Source: Gammaproteobacteria bacterium
GTDB taxonomy: Bacteria; Pseudomonadota; Gammaproteobacteria; JAURND01
DNA length: 18,938 bases
Direction of reading: 5' to 3'
Assembly: GCA_030830425.1 (NCBI GenBank)
Contig: JAURND010000081.1
Coordinates: 1-18,938 of the forward strand
Positions 13,282-18,938 of the stretch are shown here, in pieces (the first letter of the stretch is position 1; the number at the start of each line of letters is the position of its first letter). Position numbers and translations under genes: made by a program. The notes beneath the pieces are model-generated. The model did no database searches. It was not told the origin of the DNA and was given only the letters and a program-made list of their open reading frames with translations.

Positions 13282-13553
13282 TGAAAAAACCTGACTATTC
13301 ACGTCAATTTAAACGCGATTTAAAACAGGCCAAGAAACGAGGAAATGATATGGGAAAGCTCAAGACTTTGTTGTGTCTGCTTATTGAAGAAAAACCATTA
13401 CCAGCCTCTTATTTAGATCACCCATTGAAAGGCGGTTGGCGTGGTTTTCGTGATGCACACATTGAGCCTGATTGGCTATTAATTTACAAAATTTCAGGCG
13501 ATATTGTGAGATTTGAACGTACTGGAAGGCATATAGATTTATTCGATAGATGA
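13281..13553 (+). CDS. yafQ: YafQ-family mRNA interferase toxin
   Basis: YafQ is a RelE-superfamily ribonuclease that cuts mRNA in the ribosomal A site. The 90 residues align along their whole length with E. coli YafQ: YSRQFKRDLKQAKKR, LDHPLKGGWRGFRDAHIEPD, WLLIYK and RFERTGRHIDLF. The catalytic set appears intact: His47, Asp58, His60, Asp64, His84 and a C-terminal Phe88. The ATG at 13281 gives a TGATG junction with dinJ; a TTG one codon upstream is a less likely start. With every active-site residue kept, the toxin is probably functional and held by DinJ. Confidence 0.94.
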   Translation: MKKPDYSRQFKRDLKQAKKRGNDMGKLKTLLCLLIEEKPLPASYLDHPLKGGWRGFRDAHIEPDWLLIYKISGDIVRFERTGRHIDLFDR

Positions 13554-13576
13554 TTTTTTAGTGTAGTTAATCTTGA

Positions 13577-13667
13577 TATAGGAATTCAATTGTATTTCCC
13601 TTCTCACATTGAAGGGAGAAGAGCCTGCCCCGTACTCGATACGGGGTGCCCGTAGGGCGGATGAGGG
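13577..13667 (+). repeat. Composite REP-like repeat with a nested hairpin
   Basis: The leader TATAGGAATTCAATTGTATT and CCCTTCTCACATTGAAGGGA are followed by GAAGAG, then an inserted hairpin CCCCGTA-ctcga-TACGGGG (13628-13646), then the normal TGCCCGTAGGGCGGATGAGGG. Compared with 10541-10603, about 25 bp (GAGCCTG plus hairpin) replace or interrupt the centre. Lying between the convergent yafQ and folE, it could end transcription from both sides. Confidence 0.88.
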
Positions 13668-13710
13668 ATTAAGCGTTTACTCCTTTTCGATTTTAATGAG
13701 GCGACCGTTC

Positions 13711-14253
13711 TTAATCTTTCACCAAGCTTAAAAACTCAGCCCGGGTTCGGTGATCTTTTCTAAATAATCCTAGCATAACCGAAGTCTTCATGACGGAGTT
13801 CTGTTTTTGAACGCCTCGCATCATCACGCAAAGATGTTTAGCTTCGATGATCACGCCGACACCTGCAGCGTTAGTGACATCCATGATGCATGCTGCAATT
13901 TCTTGTGTGAGTTTTTCTTGCACTTGCAAACGTTTAGCAAAAAAATCGACGATACGCGCTAGTTTAGATAGACCTATAATTTTCCCCTTAGGGATATAGG
14001 CAATATGGCATTTGCCAAAAAAAGGTAATAGATGGTGTTCGCACAACGAATAAAGCTCAATATCTTTGAGGATTACCATCTCTGACATGTCGGAACTAAA
14101 CACGGCATTGGTGATGATAGCCTGCAAATCTTCGCGATATCCGCTCGTTAAAAAACGCCATGTTTCCGCTGCACGTTCAGGTGTTTTTTGCAAACCTTCG
14201 CGAGTCATGTCTTCGCCAATCGATTGAATAATTTCTGTGAATTGTTTTTTCAT
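13711..14253 (-). CDS. folE: GTP cyclohydrolase I
   Basis: FolE converts GTP to 7,8-dihydroneopterin triphosphate, the first step of folate (and queuosine-type deazapurine) synthesis. With the start at the ATG whose complement is 14251-14253, the protein has 180 residues, typical of the bacterial form. The zinc ligands are in place: Cys71 and His74 in [13 protein letters not shown], and Cys142 in [16 protein letters not shown]. Further family blocks are [12 protein letters not shown] and [20 protein letters not shown]. Reading further upstream in frame would extend it to 14346, but that part overlaps the HIT gene and shows no family similarity, so I reject it. It starts 8 bp after the HIT stop and is probably the last gene of the minus-strand operon. 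Confidence 0.95.
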   Translation of the reverse strand: MKKQFTEIIQSIGEDMTREGLQKTPERAAETWRFLTSGYREDLQAIITNAVFSSDMSEMVILKDIELYSLCEHHLLPFFGKCHIAYIPKGKIIGLSKLARIVDFFAKRLQVQEKLTQEIAACIMDVTNAAGVGVIIEAKHLCVMMRGVQKQNSVMKTSVMLGLFRKDHRTRAEFLSLVKD

Positions 14254-14261
14254 GATCCTGT

Positions 14262-14606
14262 TTATCCCGGTGGCCATGAAAGTTTCCGGCCACCTAATAA
14301 ATGCAGATGAATATGATATACCGCCTGTCCGGCATCTTGATTGCAATTCATCACTACGCGATATCCAGTATCAGCAGTACCCAGTTTTTTAGCCAATTGT
14401 TGTGCCACATAGAGTAAATGCCCGGTGAGATAAATATCTTCAGGGGTGAGTTCATTTAAAGTAGCAATATGTTTGCGGGGAATAATCAGTTTATGGTGAG
14501 GTGCTTGCGGTTGAATATCATCAAATGCAATGATTTTGTCATCTTCGTAGATGATATTGGCGGGGATTTCTTGCGCTAAAATTTTACAAAATAAACAATC
14601 ACTCAT
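14262..14606 (-). CDS. HIT-family (HinT-like) nucleotide-binding protein
   Basis: HIT proteins hydrolyse purine nucleoside phosphoramidates and related AMP conjugates in the cytoplasm. The 114-residue protein shows the N-terminal [19 protein letters not shown] block, [13 protein letters not shown] and the signature [18 protein letters not shown] near the C-terminus, with His98, His100 and His102 forming the triad. The length fits HinT/PKCI-1. The ATG overlaps the dapE stop by four bases (ATGA), so its translation is probably coupled to dapE. Its physiological substrate here is unknown. Confidence 0.94.
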   Translation of the reverse strand: MSDCLFCKILAQEIPANIIYEDDKIIAFDDIQPQAPHHKLIIPRKHIATLNELTPEDIYLTGHLLYVAQQLAKKLGTADTGYRVVMNCNQDAGQAVYHIHLHLLGGRKLSWPPG

Positions 14607-15769
14607 AGAAACTCAGCAGGGTGGCGGGAATTGCCGAATAAGGCAAACAATATTTCCCGATAAATTCGGGTTAAGTCCATTAAATCAACGATATTTATTT
14701 GTTCATTGATTTGGTGAATAGAGGCATTGCAAGGGCCTAATTCTAACACTTCACACCCCAATGGTGCCATAAAACGCGCATCAGAAGTGCCGCCACTTGT
14801 GGATAATTCAGGTGTTCGGCCAGTGATCTTTTTGATGGCTGTTTGGGTCGCCGCTAATAATTGACCCGGTGCGGATAAAAAAGGCTGGGCAGAATGTGTC
14901 CAGTGAATGTCATAGGTCAGCCCGTGTTGTTGCAAAATATCGATGACTTGCATTTTGAGTGCATCAGCAGTGACTTTAGGCGAGTAGCGAAAATTACCGT
15001 GTACTTCAAGCGAGCCAGGGATCACATTGGTCGCACCTGTTCCCGCGTGTATATTCGAGATTTGAAAACTGGTTGGCGGAAAAATATCGTGACCATGATC
15101 CCATGTCTTTTGACACAAAGAGAGTAATGCAGGCATAGCCAGTGGAATTGGATTCTGGGCTAAATGTGGATAAGCGATATGCCCTTGTTTGCCATGGATA
15201 ATGATCTTTGCGTTTAAGGAGCCGCGCCTGCCTATTTTCAACGTGTCTCCTACTTCATGTTGACTGGAAGGCTCACCCACCAAACACCAAGTGATTTCTT
15301 CTCCTTGCTGTTTTAGATAATCCACAACTTTGCAGGTTCCGTCTATGGCAGGACCTTCTTCATCACTGGTGATTAAAAACGCGATAGATCCGGCATGTTC
15401 TGGATAGGTTTCTATGAATTGGGCACAGGCGATCATCATCGCAGCGATGCTGCCTTTCATATCAGCTGCGCCTCGTCCATACAAAATACCCGCTTGGATG
15501 ACTGCTTCAAATGGCGGATATTCCCATTGTTCAAGAGGACCGGTAGGCACAACATCAGTATGCCCTACAAACACAAATAAAGGCGAATTTGTCCCGCGTT
15601 TTGCCCATAAATTACTGACGTCGCCAAAACGTAAATGTGTGATCTCAAAGCCAAGTGTTGATAAAAAATTTGCGATGAAATCTTGGCAGCCTGCATCGTT
15701 AGGCGTAATGGACGGATAGCGAATTAACGTGGATAAAAGCGATAGGGTATCGTTTGGTGTGGGTGTCAT
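14603..15769 (-). CDS. dapE: Succinyl-diaminopimelate desuccinylase
   Basis: DapE removes succinate from N-succinyl-LL-diaminopimelate in the lysine/DAP pathway; its product feeds peptidoglycan and lysine. It is a two-zinc M20-type hydrolase in the cytoplasm. The 388 residues show VGHTDVVPTGPLEQW (His70, Asp72), GRGAADMKGS (Asp103, bridging ligand), SDEEGPAIDGT (Glu137 general base, Glu138), LVGEPSSQ (Glu166) and a C-terminal LELGPCNASIHQINE with the last His ligand. E. coli DapE has 375 residues. A strong ribosome-binding site, TAGGAG, stands about 7 nt before the ATG. The gene for the succinylation step, dapD, lies upstream on the same strand, with a 184-bp gap that holds an 80-bp mobile-looking element. 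Confidence 0.97.
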   Translation of the reverse strand: MTPTPNDTLSLLSTLIRYPSITPNDAGCQDFIANFLSTLGFEITHLRFGDVSNLWAKRGTNSPLFVFVGHTDVVPTGPLEQWEYPPFEAVIQAGILYGRGAADMKGSIAAMMIACAQFIETYPEHAGSIAFLITSDEEGPAIDGTCKVVDYLKQQGEEITWCLVGEPSSQHEVGDTLKIGRRGSLNAKIIIHGKQGHIAYPHLAQNPIPLAMPALLSLCQKTWDHGHDIFPPTSFQISNIHAGTGATNVIPGSLEVHGNFRYSPKVTADALKMQVIDILQQHGLTYDIHWTHSAQPFLSAPGQLLAATQTAIKKITGRTPELSTSGGTSDARFMAPLGCEVLELGPCNASIHQINEQINIVDLMDLTRIYREILFALFGNSRHPAEFL

Positions 15770-15809
15770 TAATGACTCCTACAACGGGATAAGTAGATAT
15801 TGTGCATAC

Positions 15810-15889
15810 TATACTCGTCTCACTTCAATGTGAGACAAAACCAGGGGGTTTTTTAAGGGGGAAGTGTTCTACTGCCCCCTTAAATTCAA
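15810..15889 (+). repeat. 80-bp dispersed element, copy 2 (solo)
   Basis: Nearly identical to 136-215 and in the same orientation, but without a transposase remnant beside it. It forms two clean stem-loops: GTCTCAC-ttcaat-GTGAGAC (15817-15836), and a longer one with TTTAAGGGGG pairing CCCCCTTAAA around AGT/ACT. It sits between dapD and dapE and may affect transcription across the operon. Confidence 0.85.
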
Positions 15890-15893
15890 CAGG

Positions 15894-15972
15894 TTATACC
15901 GCTCGTGCCTAATAATATCTTTTCCAAAGACTGTGTTTTAGAAAACTGCAAATTCAAACACGAGCGGTATAA
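15894..15972. repeat. 14-bp perfect inverted repeat at the dapD 3' end
   Basis: TTATACCGCTCGTG (15894-15907) is the exact reverse complement of CACGAGCGGTATAA (15959-15972), with 51 bp between. The right arm encodes the last residues of DapD. It could be a local inverted duplication made by an insertion event, or a long-loop terminator structure. Confidence 0.85.
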
Positions 15973-16793
15973 ACAGTTCTGAGTAATTCGTTGATGCTCA
16001 CTTTTTGTCGTGTTTTTTCATCGACCTGTTTCACGATCACTGCGCAATAAAGGCTGTATTTTCCGTCTTTATCGGGTAAATTACCGGGCACGACGACGGA
16101 TCCGGCTGGAATACGACCATAAGTGATGGTCTCTTTGGCGCGATCATAAATACGTGTACTTTGTCCTAAATAAACACCCATTGAAATGACAGATCCTGCT
16201 TCGACAATCATCCCTTCTACGACTTCAGAGCGAGCCCCAATAAAACAGTTATCTTCGATGATCACAGGGTTAGCTTGTAAGGGTTCTAATACACCGCCGA
16301 TACCTACACCGCCAGACAAATGCACATTTTTTCCAATTTGTGCGCATGAACCCACAGTGGCCCAAGCGTCTATCATAGTGCCGGAATCTATATATGCGCC
16401 GATATTGACAAAACAAGGCATCAAGACAGTAGACGGGGCAATATAAGCACCTTTTCTGATTGTCGCAGGTGGTACGATTCGCGCGCCAGATGCGGCAAAT
16501 TGAGCGGCATCATATTCGGCATATTTAGCCGGGATTTTATCGAAGAAATGTGTAAAACCACCTTCGATCACTTGCATGTCGGTCATTCTAAAATAAAGCA
16601 GAATCGCTTTTTTAAGCCATGGGTTGATTTGCCACTGATGATCTCTTTTTTCAGCAACGCGTAATTGTCCAGTATCTAATTGATGAATGATTTCAATCAC
16701 CGCTTTTTGGATAACAGGATCGATATTTGATGGCGAAAACGAAGTGATGTTTTCGTATGCAGTGTTGATGATATTTTCAAGAGAGTGGGTCAT
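15954..16793 (-). CDS. dapD: Tetrahydrodipicolinate N-succinyltransferase
   Basis: DapD transfers succinyl from succinyl-CoA to tetrahydrodipicolinate, committing it to the succinylase branch of DAP/lysine synthesis that DapE continues. The 279 residues have an N-terminal helical domain and a left-handed beta helix made of hexapeptide repeats (about 105-220: [60 protein letters not shown]). The C-terminus reads [14 protein letters not shown]. coli DapD stops just after LLRT, so about five residues are extra, and their codons lie in an inverted repeat. It starts 17 bp after the transglycosylase stop, consistent with one transcript. Confidence 0.97.
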   Translation of the reverse strand: MTHSLENIINTAYENITSFSPSNIDPVIQKAVIEIIHQLDTGQLRVAEKRDHQWQINPWLKKAILLYFRMTDMQVIEGGFTHFFDKIPAKYAEYDAAQFAASGARIVPPATIRKGAYIAPSTVLMPCFVNIGAYIDSGTMIDAWATVGSCAQIGKNVHLSGGVGIGGVLEPLQANPVIIEDNCFIGARSEVVEGMIVEAGSVISMGVYLGQSTRIYDRAKETITYGRIPAGSVVVPGNLPDKDGKYSLYCAVIVKQVDEKTRQKVSINELLRTVYTARV

Positions 16794-16810
16794 GGTAGAT
16801 GGACTGTGTG

Positions 16811-17413
16811 TTAAAAGTTTTTCTCGCAGGTCGCTAACTGACGGCGATATGTTTGCGTGCGTTGAGCGACTTTATGGGCGACTCGAATTAACCAGGGTTT
16901 TCTCAAGTAGCTTCGTTTGGCATAGCCGCCAGGTCCTTCATGATAAGCTAAATAAAGCGCGTATGCATCATCGTAACGGGTACGCAATTTTTCGCAGACA
17001 TGGTTGTTATACCAACCCATAAAATCGGTAGCGTCATCAAATGCACTGCGACTGCCGCCTCGCCCGGTTGTTGCTTCATATTCTTTCCAGGTATTTTTCA
17101 AGGCTTGCGAATAACCGTAAGCACTGCTCGGTCGTTTCCATGGGATAATCCAAAGTAATTTTTTGCGAGGCGGTTTAGCGCTCCCATTGAATGAGGATTC
17201 TTGATAGATAATAGCCATGAGTACTGGAACAGGGATATGCCATTTTTTCTCTGCCTGTTTTGCATCATCATACCAATCAGGATATTGATGAAAAATACTG
17301 CAGATATTTTCGATATGGTTAGGTCTAGGTTGGGCGCATCCGGCGAGCAATAAAAAGCATGCAAATACCAATGATATACTGCTCATACTTGAAAGTGAGA
17401 ATCTTTTTGGCAT
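16811..17413 (-). CDS. Lytic transglycosylase (SLT-domain) lipoprotein
   Basis: A lysozyme-like protein that would cleave peptidoglycan glycan strands from a membrane anchor. The N-terminus is a lipoprotein signal with lipobox LAGC (Cys26). The SLT fold follows: [20 protein letters not shown], with Glu72 as the expected catalytic acid, [18 protein letters not shown], then an [16 protein letters not shown] segment in the position of the family's 'YN.G' block. The 200-residue length and the [17 protein letters not shown] features suggest a compact, distinct subfamily rather than MltC or Slt70. It lies between dut and dapD with short spacers (18 and 17 bp), in an operon otherwise partly devoted to wall precursor supply. 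Confidence 0.85.
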   Translation of the reverse strand: MPKRFSLSSMSSISLVFACFLLLAGCAQPRPNHIENICSIFHQYPDWYDDAKQAEKKWHIPVPVLMAIIYQESSFNGSAKPPRKKLLWIIPWKRPSSAYGYSQALKNTWKEYEATTGRGGSRSAFDDATDFMGWYNNHVCEKLRTRYDDAYALYLAYHEGPGGYAKRSYLRKPWLIRVAHKVAQRTQTYRRQLATCEKNF

Positions 17414-17431
17414 TTGGTTTTTTGGATACGA

Positions 17432-17893
17432 TTAAAATCTTCCCGAATTTCCGAACCCCCCTTCGCCGCGAGAGGATTGTTCGGAAAAATCTGTCACAAT
17501 TTCAAATTCAGCATGTAGCACAGGGACAATGACGAGCTGCGCGATGCGTTCCCCGGGATGAATGGTGTAGGTGGTTTGACTACGATTCCAGCATGAAATC
17601 ATCAAGGGCCCTTGGTAATCAGCATCGATTAACCCAGTTAAATTACCCAATACGATGCCGTGTTTATGTCCCAGTCCTGAGCGAGGTAAAATGATGGCAG
17701 CCATCTGTTTATCCGCGATATGGACAGCCAGTCCAGCAGGGATCAATTGTGTTTCGCCCGGTGTTAATTCGATGGATTGATCTAGACAGGCGCATAAATC
17801 TAAACCTGCCGAACCTGGTGTGGCGTAATTCGGCAGTGGGAACTCTTTTCCTATTCGAGGGTCTAGAATTTTTAACGCGATTTTTTTTAGCAT
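17432..17893 (-). CDS. dut: Deoxyuridine 5'-triphosphate nucleotidohydrolase (dUTPase)
   Basis: Dut hydrolyses dUTP to dUMP and pyrophosphate, keeping uracil out of DNA and supplying thymidylate synthesis. The 153 residues contain all five trimeric dUTPase motifs in order: [33 protein letters not shown] (with the catalytic Asp), [11 protein letters not shown] and the C-terminal [12 protein letters not shown] arm that closes over the site. Length matches E. coli Dut (151). The gene starts 9 bp after the L,D-transpeptidase stop; an AAGG abuts the ATG directly, too close for a good ribosome-binding site, so translation may depend on coupling. The usual E. coli neighbours (coaBC, slmA) are absent. 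Confidence 0.97.
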   Translation of the reverse strand: MLKKIALKILDPRIGKEFPLPNYATPGSAGLDLCACLDQSIELTPGETQLIPAGLAVHIADKQMAAIILPRSGLGHKHGIVLGNLTGLIDADYQGPLMISCWNRSQTTYTIHPGERIAQLVIVPVLHAEFEIVTDFSEQSSRGEGGFGNSGRF

Positions 17894-17902
17894 CCTTAAT
17901 GA

Positions 17903-18820
17903 CTAGGCAGTATTGGGTCTTGCGATGACTTGCGGTAAGCCTTGAGTTTCTTCAGAGATGGTTTGAATGGTATCCCAATTGACATTCAGATTTTTTCCTT
18001 TAGCGGCTTGTTCGACGATTTGACGAATTCGCCCTGCATCTTTTTGCACTTGATCATCGCCGCCATTCAAGGGAATATGTGACTCCAAATAGAGGTCACC
18101 TTGCGAAGACCACCCGGCTTTATAGGGTTCATTGACCACATAAACAGGGGTGCCATTTTGAACTAAGTTATACAGGGTTTTAATATCTTCAGGGTACATG
18201 CGCATACACCCAGAACTGCTACGACGCCCGATACCGCCTAGGGGATCATTGGTGCCGTGCATCAGATAATTGCCCCCTTTGGGTGGTGTAGATAAACGCA
18301 TGGCGTAATTGCCCAGTGGATTATCAGGCCCAGGTGGCACTGATCTTGGTAGAAACACGCCTTGTGCTGCGCGCATTTTGCGAATAGAGTCAGGCACATA
18401 CCAAGTTGGATTAGGAATATGTTCTATAATTTTTAACACACTCACGGGGGTGTCTTCGCCTTCTCTGCCAATCCCTATCGGATGCGTGATCACTTGATTT
18501 CCTGAATAATAGTAAAGTCGCATTTCAGCCAGATTCACGACAATGCCTCGATGCGGCGCGTTGGGCAATATAAATTGACTGGGAATGACTAACACAGTGC
18601 CAGGCGTTAATGGTCTGTCCGGATCATCGATACCTGGATTCGCTTCTTCCATTTCGACATAACCCATATCATGGTCTCTGGCAACTTGAGCTAGCGTATC
18701 ACCTGATTTGACAACGGTAGTCTGTAATTGGCCGACAACATCTTGGTTCGCAGAAAAAGTATGAGCATGGACGCTGAAAATAGCGCTCAGTGATAAAGCC
18801 AGAAGAATAATTTTACGCAT
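17903..18820 (-). CDS. L,D-transpeptidase with LysM domain (ErfK/YbiS/YcfS/YnhG type)
   Basis: A periplasmic enzyme that forms L,D-linkages at meso-DAP, either attaching Braun-type lipoprotein or making 3-3 crosslinks. The 305 residues open with a Sec signal (RKIILLALSLSAIFSVHAH, cleavage near 20). A LysM-like module follows (about 34-81: VVKSGDTLAQVARDHDMGYV to GTVLVIP). The YkuD catalytic domain spans about 92-225, with YLMHGTNDPLGGIGRRSSSG and CMRMY (His188, catalytic Cys205). A C-terminal extension of about 75 residues matches the ErfK subgroup. It is the first gene of the minus-strand run, behind a good -10 box at 18872-18877. The lipoprotein-versus-crosslinking role cannot be settled; no lpp gene is visible nearby. 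Confidence 0.95.
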   Translation of the reverse strand: MRKIILLALSLSAIFSVHAHTFSANQDVVGQLQTTVVKSGDTLAQVARDHDMGYVEMEEANPGIDDPDRPLTPGTVLVIPSQFILPNAPHRGIVVNLAEMRLYYYSGNQVITHPIGIGREGEDTPVSVLKIIEHIPNPTWYVPDSIRKMRAAQGVFLPRSVPPGPDNPLGNYAMRLSTPPKGGNYLMHGTNDPLGGIGRRSSSGCMRMYPEDIKTLYNLVQNGTPVYVVNEPYKAGWSSQGDLYLESHIPLNGGDDQVQKDAGRIRQIVEQAAKGKNLNVNWDTIQTISEETQGLPQVIARPNTA

Positions 18821-18871
18821 AGCAGTTTTAGGGTGGATGAATAAAGTAAGAAACGCATGTTTGAATCAAGC

Positions 18872-18877
18872 ATTATA
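18872..18877 (-). promoter_or_regulatory. Putative -10 box for the ldt-dut-slt-dapD run
   Basis: On the minus strand the perfect -10 consensus TATAAT reads from 18877 to 18872, about 52 nt before the L,D-transpeptidase ATG. Upstream, TTGCTG lies 20 bp away, longer than ideal for a -35, so the -35 is uncertain. The 118 bp from 18821 to the window end hold no gene that I can see. Confidence 0.5.
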
Positions 18878-18938
18878 ACGAAAATTGAGCCATTCTCCAG
18901 CAATTCCCGCCAAAAAAGCAGAATTACTGCCTTATATA

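Noticed and set aside
14254..14346. 31-residue N-terminal extension of FolE
   Set aside because: It overlaps the end of the HIT gene out of frame and matches nothing in GTP cyclohydrolase I; the ATG at 14253 gives the family-standard 180 residues.
15837..15889. Rho-independent terminator for dapD
   Set aside because: The strong hairpin is followed on the minus strand by an A-run rather than a T-run, so it lacks the usual terminator tail; its recurrence at 136-215 fits a mobile element better.

Overview
The window looks like chromosomal DNA of a gammaproteobacterium, most plausibly a host-associated member of the Legionellales (Legionella/Coxiella/Rickettsiella/Berkiella-like). The reasons are housekeeping genes of clear gammaproteobacterial type (hemA beside a divergent lolB, rlmB, rsmI, dapD/dapE, an MlaE-type permease with a fused STAS domain), a giant gene with a eukaryotic-type Rho exchange-factor domain, many palindromic intergenic repeats and a transposase remnant. 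The taxonomic placement is an inference.

Layout. 1-215: the 3' end of an IS630-type transposase gene and an 80-bp element. 212-2716 (minus): mlaF-like ATPase, rlmB and rsmI; the last two overlap by ATGA. 2729-3115: a tandem array of 44-bp repeats. 3116-4234 (minus): STAS-MlaE permease. 4313-9565 (minus): a 1750-residue protein with an N-terminal Dbl-homology (RhoGEF) domain and a long polytopic membrane region. 9566-9929: a non-coding stretch. 9930-10553 (plus): DedA-family membrane protein. 10623-11240 (minus): lolB, separated from hemA (11583-12884, plus) by five tandem 51-bp palindromic repeats. 13021-13553 (plus): a dinJ-yafQ toxin-antitoxin pair lying between two copies of the same dispersed repeat. 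13711-18820 (minus): a run of seven genes read ldt, dut, lytic transglycosylase lipoprotein, dapD, dapE, HIT protein, folE.

How the genes fit together. The right half mainly serves the cell envelope: DapD and DapE make the diaminopimelate used in peptidoglycan, the transglycosylase and L,D-transpeptidase remodel or decorate the wall, LolB places lipoproteins in the outer membrane, and the MlaE/F-like pair belongs to a retrograde phospholipid transport family. Its MCE substrate-binding partner is not in the window. The rRNA methyltransferases, dUTPase, FolE and HemA are ordinary housekeeping.

The unusual item is the 1750-residue protein. Residues about 90-268 carry the hallmarks of a DH/RhoGEF domain (CR1 Glu, a QRxPRY core and a late IN motif), followed by coiled, charged sequence and at least 14 probable membrane segments. 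A eukaryotic-type RhoGEF on a bacterial membrane protein suggests a secreted effector that acts on host Rho GTPases. The gene also carries an exact 60-bp duplication, a near-exact 33-bp duplication and a hexanucleotide tract, all in frame. A REP-like repeat family has spread through the intergenic regions, expanded into two tandem arrays, and in one case supplies a gene's stop codon.
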